A stretch of DNA of 64,000 nucleotides from Diorhabda sublineata. Taxonomy: Eukaryota; Arthropoda; Insecta; Coleoptera; Chrysomelidae. Of this stretch, positions 12,801-27,800 are shown one piece after another. Under the pieces are notes generated by a model. That model was not told the DNA's origin. It worked only from the letters and a program-made list of their open reading frames with translations, and searched no databases. The position numbers were made by a program, and so were the translations under genes. The stretch spans positions 3,961,312-4,025,311 of the forward strand of contig NC_079483.1 in the NCBI RefSeq assembly GCF_026230105.1, given 5' to 3'. Positions within the stretch are counted from its first letter, which is position 1; the number at the start of each line of letters is the position of its first letter.

Positions 12801-15800
12801 AGGATGTTTCTAAATTAAGGAGGTGATTGCTCGTATATAATTAAGATCTTTTTTCACCAAACTATTTAAGAGTGTAAATTATGATTTTCAAAAGTTATTT
12901 CTTAATTAACTTAATAAACGAAAGATAAAAATATTTATTTTAAACAATTAAAATTGAGAAATTTTTCATTTAATCAATTTAATTTTGTAATAGTTATAAA
13001 AAGTCATAATCCCAAATTAATAAATTTTCATGAACATTTATTGCAGGATCCTACGAAGTACATATTACATCAAAAAGGCTCCAGGAAGTTTAAAATTCAT
13101 AGGCCAATTATTTATACCTTTCAACCCAGTATTTATTCCAATTACCTATAATTTTGTTATTCACTTTGTTTTCTTCTGTATATTGAAATTTTATTCTATT
13201 TATATCTCTATTTAGTTATTTTAATGTTTGTTTTTTAGTTTTTACAAGCTCTTGTCTACAAATTGTAGCAATTTTTTGGCAATGAAAGCACATAAATTAA
13301 ATTTTAATGAATAAAGCTTATGCCTTTCTTCATTAAACGACATTAACTTTATTAAAAGCACTTTCTTAATAGCGCTTTGTGCGCGTGCGTAGTTCAGATA
13401 TGTTACAAATAAAGTTCATCTCATTAAAATTGCCGTTCCGATATTCCCCAATATCTACAACTTTATCTGTACAAAGTTTATCCAATACTTAGTTTTTTCA
13501 CAAAATAAAAAAAACATATTTTGATCCTTTAACCCGACCTATAAACAATTTCGCCAAAATATAAGAGCTTGTTTTTCCATAGTAGCTCTTTACTGGCGTA
13601 CTGAACAAGAAAATACTTGTGACATCCACATTTTCATTTGAAAAAAAATCTACTTCGACTGGACTATGACGATTTATAGCTTTTCTTATAGTGAAAAATC
13701 GGCACATAGTAATCCTTCATTTTAGTCATTTCAAGAAAGGTTTTATCATCAAATAATTTTCAAAATATCTTACCACTTTTGATAAACAGCAATGCAGCAA
13801 GTACTAATGCGATATAAATAACGCAAACGAAATCCAACCAAAAACCAAAAGTTCTATTGGCACCTACGAATAAGAAATAAGCAGAAGTGTTGATATTTTG
13901 GAAATTGTCGAACTCTTTTTTGAGTATATCCTGTGCTTGGAAAGCTCTAATTGTGGTTAATCCTTGTAAAGAAGCCGATAAATGCGTAAATATTGGACTT
14001 CTAGCTGTAACATAGAAATAAAATTGTAAACTATCACATGTTGTTAATTTCTGATTTCATATTTGTTTAGAAGTAGCTCAGCGCTATATTTTTTATTAAA
14101 AACAACAATCCTAGAATATCCTAGGGTTTCTAACAGATTTTCCATTAGTTACTTTCGAATTTTAATTTTTAATAACGAATGTCAGGAGGTAAGCGAATAT
14201 TCTTGATAATTAAATAACTTATGAAGAATGATAAATCAAATATAAAATATGTTGAGGCGCCATGTTCGAGTTATAGCTCTTTCAATATCAATTGTAGAAG
14301 ACAATTATGCGAGGAACAATCAATATTTCATAAATACGCGCGGCACTCATACCAAATTAAGAAATGAAAAATAATGTTTACTCCCCGTATAAAATTAGGT
14401 AACATCTAACAAACCGTCAGTCCACATGGACTCATAATCTCCACTGTTTACCAATGGAAACAGCGAATCGTAAACATGAATGCATTTCTATTGGCCGAAG
14501 CTGCCAGAAGGCGTTTGTACACAATTTCTTCGAAATATTCCTACCAGACAGTCTGCGATAAGCAGTGGGGTCGTTTGGTGAGATTCATTTAATTCATATA
14601 TTTCTTTAAATAAATAAAAATATGGCGTTCTTTAGACCATGGGCAAATGAAGACAATGAACAGTGTAGTGAGAATAAACACAGGTATTAATCTAATAATA
14701 AATATTTAGATATACAAACACATCAAGTTATTTTAAATATATTCGAATGGTTAAAAAAGGAAAATGTTCAGTAATATGATGATGTAATTGAAATTTCGTT
14801 ATTCAGAAAAAAACGGATGGATGGGGTACAAAAAGGGCTCAGTTCACGCCTGTTTAAACCAAACGCCCTTACAGCCAGGTAATCGTTTATTTACGTTTTA
14901 TAGTTTAATATTTAGTTGTAGCAAGTTAACGAGGTATAATAATGATTTTTTTTCTAAGTTCCAGATAGGACTACAATTAAGTGCATCTGTCTAAATAATG
15001 GCGTCCAATTAATAATGATTCGATTGCCTTTTAACGAATTCTTCTTACATAAAATATAGATATTTTTAAAAGTATTTATAAAAATAATGAATTCATAAAA
15101 TGAGAACTACTCGTATATACGCTCGAATCAGATTAATTTAGTATATTTTTTTTGTTCTTCGGAATCCACATATTATGACTAGAAGAAGCATTGATTTGTT
15201 ACAATGCACCTTAATATACCATACCGAAAATACTGAAATATATTATTTATTATTTATAGGAGAAACTTTCCCTTTTTTCGAAAAAGTGGGCTGTGGCCAG
15301 TGGCGGCGCAAGACCTAAACTTTATGTGTGCAAGGTACATTTCGCGAGACCCTCTTCTGATGGTGCAAGAAGGACGAAATATAAAATAAAAAATCACTTG
15401 TTAAACAGTTTTTTATTTATCAAGAAAAAAACTTAATTTTTACTTATACTTCTTTGGAATCAAACATAAATGGAAAAAAAGAAATAATTAAAGAAACAGA
15501 AATTTTCTACTTTTGATTTTACTGAACTTCTTAATGATTGTAACTAGTATCATTGCTAATACTGCATAGAAATTTTTTTACGGTCAATCGAAAGCTTATT
15601 TACGATATTGATCCCCTGTAGGCGGACACAGAAGGTAGTGCTCTACTCTAGACTAAGAACATACTTTTTTAAATTTATTTTCGGCTGTGAGGCGCGAGGC
15701 CCTTAGCACCGCGGGCCATGGGCGCCCCTGCCTGTGACCTCTTATTCTTTTTTATTATAACTTTAGAACTGATTGGAATATAATAACAAGATTTAGCGAG

Positions 15801-18800
15801 AAATCTTCATTTCATTCACTTGGCATTTGGAGCAAAACATAAAGTTTATAAAACATCATGGTACCATCATAGGCATGTGTTATCTGATTATAGACCCTTT
15901 ATAAAAATTATAAAACGTCGATCTATGTTTGAAAATATACATTTATTTTCGTGAGGACAGTTTGGAGGCTAAATTATTAATTTAGGTAGTTGTTTCAATA
16001 ATATCACATATTGGAACTGTCGTTTAGCAGTTTATGAGAAATCTGATGAAAACTTTAACAAGTTTCAGACATATAAAAGCAATAAAATCTAACAGATAAG
16101 TTTTAAGAATTAATAGACCATTTAATAAAAGCTAGCTTAGAAAATGAAATTGATACGACTGGAAAGATGACTTTTCAAAAAGTTATATCTTTCAATACCT
16201 TGCTCCACCACATTACTCTCTCCTAGGTAGGCAGTAGCTGATTGAAAGATTTCCTGACAGATAATTTAGTCGAGTAGAATCAATATAATGACCATTACGA
16301 TTGCCCGACTAAGCGCCTCTGTATGGAAATATCAAAAATCAATTCTTCATAAAACACAGTCTTGATATTTCAGATTTCAGGAAAGGAATAATAACTGCGT
16401 GCTAGAACTTCAAGTAGAAGTTTGTAATTTGAAGATATTATATTCTAAACTGACAAGCTATATAATTGTAGTTAATAGAATATGAAACTTACTAACAGAT
16501 TCTATTCTTTTCACGTCTCTGCTGGTTTCGACGAAAATTACCCTCATGATATAAAACAATACTGCAATTAATATAGTCGGAATTAGAATCCATAATGTAA
16601 GGCTTCCAATCACCAGACATGTTGAAGCTACATATAAACCAATCTAAAAAAAATAAATTAATACTCAATTTTCTGCAGATAAAAAAATATTCATGAAAAT
16701 ATGGGATGGTATAAATTTTATATCAACAGATTGTCTAAAAATTATTGAGAGATTCTCACCACAACTTCAGTACTTTCAAACGCTTAGTTTCTGTTTATCA
16801 ATCGTATAAGTCAAGTAAAAATTAGTATCGAGCTGTCATTAACGAAGAGTTACAGTTTATCGAGTGTTGAAACTTGAAAATGTGGAATGGGATGTTTTTA
16901 CGGGATATTATATTTTTGGGGATTTTATAACTTCAAATATCGATATATAACTTGACAGAATATCGATTGAAATGTTAGAAAATATGATTATGGTTTGATC
17001 CACACTGCAACGGAATGATGAAATTATTTAATGTCAATGTTTATTTTGAAAAATCAGAAGCTGAAGACAAGGTTTCTTTTCGATAATTTATGAATGAAGT
17101 ATTTAAAAAAATGATGTTGCTGAATGAAATTATTTATTGATTGTTTGAAATTTATTATTTATTTAATGATATTTCATTATTTTTAATGTTATTTACTTGA
17201 AAGTATTTATTTATTTATTTCATAAATAATAAAATTTTTTTGAATGGGACTTTAGAGAGATAAATTTTTGAGAGTTTGGAACTATTTTTTGAATTTCTAA
17301 AATTATCTGGGAAACTTCAAAACATATTTAAATAATCCAATCTGGAAAATGATTAGAAAAGCTCTAGAATGTTTTGAGTTGGTTATAAATTGCTGACTAT
17401 AATCTAATACAAAAGATTTAATTAGTAGATTCCAATCAATTTAGAATGTTTTTCATGTTTCGCTATTAAATAACGTGACTGCGTACCTAGAGGGCGCCCT
17501 AGACGGGTGGGATAAAAAACGAATAGTGCATTGGGTATCTAGATATATTGTCTATGCACGTCCCAAAACACGATTTCGTCACTATTATAGTATTTGTGCA
17601 GTAGCGGTTTAAAACGAACGTGTTTTTTTCTCGTACCGAAAACCAAGTTTGGCGAAAACCAGGAGTAACATATCAATCTCAAATTTCCCGTTAAATTGAA
17701 AAAACTCCGACTAATTGCTTTAAATTGTTGCAAAAGGCATATGGGGACAATTCTCTATCCCATGCGCGTGTTTTTGAGTGGTGTAATCGCTTTAGTGAGT
17801 GCCTAGAGAGGAAATCAAAATTCAAGGCAACGTGATGACTAAATGAGTTCCAGAGGGTCAGACTATCGACCAAACTTACTATTTGTCAGTTTTGCTAACA
17901 CTGCGAGATCGAGTTCGTAAAAAACGGCCTGATTTTGCACCAGGACAACGCACCTGCCCATAACGCGCTATCTGTGAAGCAGAATTTATAATAAAACCCT
18001 TTTTCATAACCAGTCTCATTATTTAATAGCCAGACCTCGTATATACAATAGCAAAACAATTTGCAATGAAAATTTTAAGCCGGATGAAATTAAATCAAAA
18101 GATTTGTATTTTTATAATTGATCAGATATTTTATTCAAGATATTTTGACACAATAATCCTCATGTTATTGTTGTGGCTGTTTCTGTCTTAAACAAGCTGC
18201 TTATTCGAATATGGTGCCTTGGAGTGATATCAACCCGGAGAAGTGGGATTTTGAACCCAACAAAAAACAACATTTGTCAAATTATAAGCAACATCATAGT
18301 CGATATGGTGGATGTAAAACTTTGTAAATCTTTTCCAATACCCAGACTGCTATAGAGTTTTGTGGGGTTCCGAGACACACTGCAGCGTAGTAAAATGAAA
18401 TATCAGACAGACTTGCTAGATTAGGGGCTAATAACCCTTTGTTTGACCTGACGCCTTCTGTGGAATCAAATACAGGGCAATAGAGAAAACAGAAAATTAG
18501 TAACAATCTATAGGGGTTGAGACAGGCATAGGAATGTTATAATCAAAGAAGGTCAGTAGATGTAATAAGCCGCATGGATATAGGAAAATCAAGGGATGCG
18601 AAATAGATAGCGAAATCAATGAGTGTGAGAGAGAGCGTGACATCACAGTGACGCAGCGTGACTACACAGTGCACCGCCGTTTTTATTCCCGCCATTGTTA
18701 ATACACGTAGCACCTTCTGTTCGATAATAGCCACATGGCATCGCCATTCTTCTATTTAATTTTTAATAAAAATAGTTGTTCGAAAGAGGAATCTAGCCCT

Positions 18801-21800
18801 CGATCTACGTGGTCGAAATTAACTACTCGCCCAGTTGCGCCTTCTCGACGTCGACGAAGGTGTTTTTTGGTAATCCCAGTTTGGCGATACTTTCGTGCAA
18901 GGACTTGTTACACACTTAGTTATGCCGATGTAGATAGTCGGTATCAGCTAAAATACTACAAGCAGATGTTATATGTTGAATTGTCTCTGATATTTGTGGT
19001 CACTTTATCAGATTGTGTGTTCGGATCCTTAATAACATTTTTCTTGTAGTTATTCGTGTTAATAACTTGATCCTGGATAGCTATCATGAAACTTTCGATC
19101 TCTAGAAAGAGATTGCCGCTAGTAAGCTATCTATTTGAAGCTTCTTTGTCAACCTGCGGCTGGTTGAGGTCGTGTGTCTACCGTGTAGTACCTTTCGCGA
19201 TACTATAATCGAGTCAAATTTTGGCGATGAGAGGTTGAGGAGTGAGTAATCCTTTTCGGCATTTTATATAATCCGGTGTAGAGTTGAGGTTCCTGATTCC
19301 CTGTGAATATCAGAAGCCCCATTCACGTGATTTCATTACCAGTCGAGAGTGCAGGTTGAGAAGGTCGCTCAAGCCTCTCCCACCCTCTTTTTGGGGTAAT
19401 GTTGTTTTAATAGTGGAGGACTTTGGGCGGTGGTTGTTGCAGAACAGATTCTGCTAGGTAGAGAAAGAAACCTCTATCCACATTCTATCGAGATTACTAA
19501 ACTCCAAAGTAGTACATGTGGGGGCGTATTAAGTAGTTAGAGCCATCCTACAGATCAGCTGTAAGCACTGAGCATCTCCAATGCCACAGCAATAAAAAGG
19601 GACACAATAAGACATAAATATAAGCATGAGTTTCCCTATTATTGAATTTGAAATAAACAAGCTGTGTCCCATGCATTACTCGGTTTTTATTGTAAAATAG
19701 TTTATATTTCGACACAACATTATTCTATGCAGTATGAAATTAACCAATGTAATAAACATCCGATTTAACATATGTTATTGGAGAAAAAAATGAAAAAGTT
19801 AACAGAACAAACTGTATTAAGTAGTAATAGTTCATAATCAATAATATCTATCTATTATATTATTACCTGGACGGTATCTAGTATACTCATTGGTAAACTT
19901 TCATCCAAAGTACCAATATCTTTGGAAAATCTATTCAAAATTCTACCAGATGGATTGATATTGAAAAATCTCATCGGACTATAGACGATATTAACGAACA
20001 TCTTATTATGCATTGTAGTTGAAGCTTTTAATGCCCATCGGTAGAATGAAAGCGATCTACTCAACACTATTACAAGTAAAATAATAACCAAAATTGCATA
20101 ATATACGGCCGTAAGTTCGCTGGTAAAAAGTGGAGTCAACCACCAATTCTCATATATATTATCTTGTTTGGTGCGTGTGTCTATAGATTGGTTTGAGATT
20201 TCTTGAGAAATATTGGCTGATACTAAGTTGGTTTTATTTGAATCTAGTTGTTGGATGTTGACCCTAAAACGATAAAAGAATAATTATTTAGTTGTTAACT
20301 ATTTCAATTGATTTGCGCAATTTTGCAGTCGATAGAAAATAATGGATATGCTTAAATCTGTTCTCAAAAACATATGGTTGTTCAGAAAAAAGCGTCATCA
20401 CATGAAAATGTCTAATTCAAGACAATTGCACATTTAAGATTTTATATTGTTTATTGTTATGGGTAGAAATCACACACGAATAACGTTTAACCGCCATTTT
20501 ACATTTATATGAACCTAATTTTAAAAATATAAGTATCAATTCAATATTAATTGAGAATGGTTTACATACCATAACTTCTAATTTAGTTAATTTTCGTGAC
20601 ATTATAATTCATTATCACATTGTGGTTTATATGCTTACGATATATTCTTTGCATATTAGGAATGCAATGTGCATATACTGTGTTATATAGCAGAAAAAGC
20701 TACTCACCAATAGGTAACGAAATATTCCGTAGAACTATCAAGAACTTGACTGAAAACAAAAACTGCAGCTAGAAGTACAGCACTGAAAAAATTTCCTCCA
20801 GCTTTTATATAACTTTTATAAACGCGCCCATCAATTTTACCAGTACTTTGGTCTTCTTTTTGAAGTACTTGTATATCATCGTTTACTATTTCTTTCGTAG
20901 AAAACGTTCTCGATAATTTTCTATTTTCTTCTTCTTCCTCTTCTATATCGGTTAGTAGTTTACTATAATTGGTACTAGCACTTTTTAAGTCTTTATACGA
21001 ACCCGATATTTCGATTTTACCATCTTTCATCAGATAAATATTTTTCAATTTCTTCAAATATTGTAATTGATGTGTGACTAGGATGACGCATTTACTTTTT
21101 AGATGTCCTTGTATACAACCGTCGAATAGCTGTTTACCGACGTGGGCGTCGACGGCAGAAAGAGGATCGTCAAGTAGATAAATATCTGCATCTTTATAAA
21201 CGGCTCTAGCTAAATTAATTCGAGCTTTTTGTCCGCCACTCAACGAAACTCCTCTGTCTCCTGCTAACGTCCTGTCGCCGTGCGGCAATAGAGCAAAATC
21301 TCTTTGTAAAGCACATACTCGGACCACTTCATCGTATTTTTTCTGTTCGAATGTTTCACCGAACAGAATATTTTGCCTGATACTTCCACCGAACAACCAA
21401 GGTTCTTGGGAAGCGTACGAAATAATTCCTTGTACGTCTACAGTGCCAGCTTCTAACTCCAATTCTTTCAAAATTACGTGTAGTAAAGTTGTTTTACCAC
21501 TACCAACCGGCCCTACAATGGCCACAACGTTACCAGGTCTAGCTTCCATAGTTAAATCTTCTAAGTTATTTTCCGTCATTGATTTCAACCATTTAGCTGA
21601 TGCATTCTTTATGAATACACCAATATCTTTATGAATTGGTTTTAGTTCTAAAGATGGTTTTATACCGTTTTCTGATACCAATGTATTTTTTTCAAAAAAT
21701 GATACATATTCAGATTTAACTTCGTCGTACATCAAAAACTTTTCGACTCTTTTGGAAGACACGTACATTTCGGCTGCCAAAGAAATGGCAGTCGGCAAAA

Positions 21801-24800
21801 AATTGGTAACTGTATAAAGAAGTCTGTAGTATGATGTTACAGTATAAGCGTATGTGGCAGTAAGAGTATTTCCTGTTATAACGTATACCAAAATGCTAAT
21901 AGCTATAGCACATCTGTTCAGCATGAGGATACAGGACATTAAAATTGATCTTATCACTGAAGTGTATCGGATATACTTCATTTCTTTCCTAAAAAATAAA
22001 GGAATCAATTCTCAGTTGCTAAACGAATACAATTAAATGAATCAAATTATGTAACAGTGCAACTAAGTGCCAAATTGCTCAACAGATAGAGTGTATTGTA
22101 CGAAGTAGATTTATGAAATGATATGAGGTGCATAGATAAATGCATTATCAAAGATCCAAATTTACATATAATAGTTTTTATCTTGCATAAAATAAACCAT
22201 AGAAATAAAAATACTAGATAGATATAGAAGAAAGTGAACTTTTATTGCTCATTTCGTTGAAAAAATCGCTTTTTACCATTTCTTTGATTATTACTGCATA
22301 TTTTCTTCATATACTTGAAATTGAGTTTCTGATTGCAACTTGATCTATCCGATTCTGTATTTCGGTTAATCTGAATGACAGCTCATCTAGATTTCTACGA
22401 GGACTACTACTCAAGTTTTGAGATTTTTTCTTTATGATTTTCTTTAGTATGATCAACCAATTATCGAAGCATTTTTTCTATTCCAAAACTTCTGATATAA
22501 AAGCATCAACCGTTTCTTCGGATGTGTAAAAACGTTAACCTCGCAATTTATTTTTGATCTGCAAGAATAAGAAGAAACCATTAGGTGCTAAACAAGGACT
22601 GTACGGCGGTTGACCCTTTGATTCGATGTTTTGACATTTCAAAAACGTTTTTGTTTGAACTGATGTGTGAGAGCTCGCATTGTCATCGCAGAGAATGATT
22701 CGTCTTCTGCGACTGGTTTCTCTTATTTTTTCGAACATTTGCTTCGAATTGTTTCTTTCGCGAACAACTTTCGTTGTCGTCGAAAACATCGAAACTCATA
22801 GAAAATCATCGCATGCTCACGAATGGATGTTTCAAGTATCTGTAAACAACTTAAATAGCACTCGTATAACACGTTCTTAGTACGTGCACCATTAAAAATG
22901 TTAAACTTCATGATGGGAATGTCCGATTTGACATATTTAAATCAGTGTTGTCATATCTCAAAACTCTAGTAGCAGCCCTCGTATCCGTATTTATTAAAGT
23001 TTAGTTTATTTTGAAAATTTTGAGGTTAACACTAATGGGAAGGGAGTCATCAATATTTAGTGTCCAGTAATGGACGCCAATTATCGTTTTCAGAGACCGA
23101 TTTTAGTGATTGTAGTGATATTAGAAATTTTCCTCAGTATTAATATAAAATTAATTTTGTCTGTATCTTCGTAAGTACATTATGTAACAACTATTTAACC
23201 TTTTAGAGTTGCAAGAGCTAGAGCTCTAGTCGGGTTTTAGTTTTCATTATAACTAGGACTAATCAAAAAAAGGATAAGTAAAAAGTCTATCTAAATATTT
23301 CTTAGGAGTGCTGGACATATAATTGATTATAAATTACCAAAAAAATACTTACATTCTAGCATATTCGACAAGTTTAGTGAAAGGATATTCCCATGTGTAC
23401 ATTTTGATTACTTGGATACCAGATATGATTTCATTCATCAGTCTTACCCTCTCATCAGTTCTATTGGCAGTTTGAAGTCTAAATTGGGAAGTTTTCTTTC
23501 CCAACCATGCTTAAAAATATAGATATTTAACTATATTACGAATTAAATTATATTATTTCGCTATTAAACATTAGTTACAATCCCTCAGAAAGTTCTAGTT
23601 AAGCTAGTAGAAAAAAATAGTTTTGCTCAAATAAATAATATATTTATATTATATTTGTGATTAACATATCTAATTTTTTTCTTGTATAATTTAGTATATT
23701 ATTAGTATAATGTATTTATACAAATGTAACTATGAGTAATGGGATGATTAAATTATTCCCGGCTTAAGCATATGAGAAACATAAGTCTGGACACTGGGCT
23801 GCACAGAATCTTCTCAACCTGGATTAAGGTGTCTGTGAGCACAGAGCGCAGAAGCTGCGGTTTCCAAGAGTTGCCCCACTAATCTAGTGCCATACCAAGT
23901 TGATTGAGAGGTAGAGTACTGATTTAACTGCTTCATAACACTGCATGAAAACTAATGCACAAAGAATTATTGATAACTCACTAAAAGCTTATTTTTCGCT
24001 AAGTTATCGAGTGGCAAAAACAAGCAAAGCTCATAGCATTGTGGAAACCTTCATAAAACCATGTTTTCTTGTCTACTAGACAACGAGGCAGTAAAACTAA
24101 TATCTTCAGAGCCACTCGATTATATATACGTTTAGAAATCCTGGCTTTACTTTTTGAGTATAACACCAAACTAGCAGAGATTCTTGATGACGGAAACTGG
24201 TATCGTGTACTTGTCTATTTGGCATATATTTTCTCCACACAGAACAGAATGGATATTTCAGTGCTGGCAAGAACTATAATAAAGATCACTGTAAAGACAA
24301 AGTTCGAGTGTTCAAGCGTTCAATAAGAAGAAAATCAACTTTTGGGCAAAAAGTGTGGATGAGGGGAAGGTCGATTGTTTAGGATATCCTCTAACTTCCT
24401 GCAAAGCTTGATGTCGTCGTTGGAGCATAATTTCCTAACAGCCTAAAATGAGAAGATGCAGAAATACGAATGGGTGTTTAACCCACTCACCGCATCCAAA
24501 AAACCGAACATTATATCGTCGAATAAGACTTTAAAATCTATTTTCGATAGTGATGGTTTCTCATACTTTTGGATACGTTTGGAAATAAAAAAATTCTACC
24601 CTCCCACTGAAAAAGCAAAAGAAGTTGTCTAGTATTGAGCCCAACTTTCAAAAATTGTGTCTTAAGAAACAACCTCAACCTTCACATTAAGATACCGTTA
24701 TTATTCTTACAGACTCATGTCTCGTTAAGAAGAAATTAATTAAAAGGTTTCTGTTTATATTGATATTTTTGTCCTGGAAATTAAAATGTTATCCAACGAA

Positions 24801-27800
24801 TGTTGCTTCTCTTTGTAACATGTTTCACTCCACTCAATTAAAAATATATTTCAAACGTTGAGTATGTTTAAAAAGCCTTTCATGCCTTCGTTGTCTAATA
24901 ATTTGAGCAAGTCAACACGCAGTAGATTTGGCCCAACCCTTTTGTTATCTTTTGAGCTATTTATTGCTCTTGTAATCCCTTCTGTTGTAATTTATAGCCC
25001 AGACAAATTAACTTCCAGGTTATTCTCTAATTGAAGTCTTTCATCTCGAAATAGGATGCGAATATATTGTTTCCAGATAGGTTTTCTCTGTTCGTTGTCC
25101 TGTACCATTTGACCTTGTTTATTCTGTATGTTAGAGAAGGTCTGTTTTCTATATATTCCAATTGTTCCAACATTTTTGGTACATCGTATATCATCCTATT
25201 TTTCTTATTGAACTTCTTCTTCTTTTGTTGTATTTTCATGACTTGTACTTACCAATATTAAAAGCCGTTAACTCTCTCATACAGAGTAGCAAATTTGGTA
25301 ATCTAATACAAAATATTAATAAAATATTGTTAAAGTTCTACTTACATTGAAATGGTATGAATGAAACTAATAATAAAGTTCCAGCCAAAGCGGGAACGCC
25401 AACGTTAGTATACAGTAAATACATGACGATGAGTATTTCAATCGGTCCGATGTAGATGTTATGGAAAAAATAAATTCCCATGTCAAATCGGGCTACGTCG
25501 TTGGATAGTAAATTTACCATTTGTCCAATTGTGGTTTCTACTAAAGCCGTTTTGCTTAATTTTAACGCTTTTCTGTAAATCAAAGAACAGCATGCAACTC
25601 TCATTTTCATACCTGAAAACAGAATGAAATTATAGAAAAATATGAAAGTATCTTAATCAATTGTACCCAAAACTATTGGGCGCGTTCATTTTTTTTGCTG
25701 GGACGCACTACTAAATTATAATACTGGTCAATAAAAGCTTTATTGCACTTGATATAAGATTGATATTGGATATATTAATTGTCATAATTTATAAATGGAA
25801 CTATAAATTATTTCATAAGATGCGTGTTTTTGAAATCTTGATTCTCATATTACATTACAAACATCGAAAAACATGAAATAAAATAACTAAATAGAGAAGA
25901 AAAAGTTGGAAATATATCTTATATTTCATTACAAATCCTTTTATCAGCTTTTCTCCTATAATTTTTTAGGAGACAATATATCTTTAAATACCTGCCATCA
26001 TGTGATGATCCTACATTTTCTCCATCACTTTCAAATACTGATAGAAGCACTCTATAATTATAATTGAAATAATCTCCATCATTATCGAAAGCATTTACAA
26101 ATTGCATTATCATCCCTAACTTGATATGTAATGATGGAAGTATGATTTTGTCTCTGCTCATTCTTATTACTGAGGAAACTACCACTGTATTAGAAAGTAC
26201 ACAATCTATACGGCATATGCTTCAAGTTTGAAGATGCTACGTTGTTTAGTATTTGTTTGATAGCCATCATTAGTGAATGTTTTCAGAGAATTTGTAAATA
26301 TGAAAGAAATTGGTCATCGTTATGTGATACAATACCTTCATTTGAAACGCCTCCGTTCAACCAAGAGCAGAGTTTATATGAGACCGTACGACCTGCGAAG
26401 TCCAGCATCGCGGTGGCCGACCAAATGAGGTGACGACTCCAGAAATCTAGAAGAAAATCCACGAAGCGGTACTGGATGATTGTCGAAACAAAAGAACAAA
26501 AGAACGAAAACAAAACAATGGACTGAAAAGGAAGAACCGACTCCAAAGAAGGCAAAGACTGTTGGCAACTTCATGGCGTCGGTTTTTTCTGATACGTGTA
26601 GGCTAATTTTCATTACCTATCAACGGCGAGAATTTTTCGGACTTATTGCAAAGTTTGAGCAAAAAAAACAAGCAAAAACGGCCGCATTTGACTAAGAAGA
26701 AAGGGTTGTTTTATCAAGACATCGCACCAGCTCACCCAATCGTTATTGCAAAGGCCAAAATTAATAAATTAAATATTGGATTGTTATCTCGTGCATTTCA
26801 TTCGCCAGATTTAGCTCTTTCGTCTTATTTTCTGTTCTGTTGAAAAAATGTTGAAAAAATGGATCGGTGGTCAAAGATATTTCAGCAATGAAAAGGGGAT
26901 GCTTGACGATTCTTATTATTAAAAAAGTATCAAAACTATTGAACATAGCTGGGAAAAGTGTATGGAGATAAAAGTAGGTTACATTGAAAAAAATAAATCT
27001 TTTTAAAAATTTTTGTCTTTTCATTGTTGTGCCAGGTACTTCTTGGACCATCCTCGTTATATATTACAATCTCAGATAAACTGTTTGCCTATAGATTGCT
27101 AGATCGACCTATTGATCATTTCCTATACGACCATTCAAATAAAGAAATGTTTTTATCAATTTGCGGTTTTATAATATAATTGACCTGACCCTAAATTCCG
27201 ATAAAACTATCAGGTGTTTACAGCATTTTCTCTTCGCTATCAAACTATCAAAACTATTACAACAATCGCATCATTAGACCTAAAAATTCCTCGAAAGAAA
27301 CTTGGTCTGTTAATAATGATTTCAGGAACAGAACTCTATTGACCTCGAACAATGTCTTCTAGTCGTGATGTTCGTTCTTTCCTCGTTCTTTCTAAAAGGA
27401 TCACTGACAGTCTCTTATCAGCTAATTTATATCTAATTAATCCAGAAGTGATGATTAACGTTTTAGGTTTTCCTCTAGCTGTCTAAAAGCAGATATAACT
27501 GTTCCCTTTTACAAGGGTGGCGAAAAAAATAACACTAGTAAGTATCGTCCTATTGCATTATCATTAATCTTATCAAAAATAACTGAAAGATTAATGAAAA
27601 ACAGTTTATTGTCTTTTACTTTTAAACATAAAATCTTGAAAGCTCAACAATTTTGGTTCCCCACTAAATAAATTCACTAATAACGCTATGCTTTATCTTC
27701 TTAATGAAATATATACCCCACTCAATAATAAATTTTATTCGGCTTCGGTTTTTTGTGATATCGCTAAGGCATTCGATTCTGTTAATCATGAAATTTTTAT

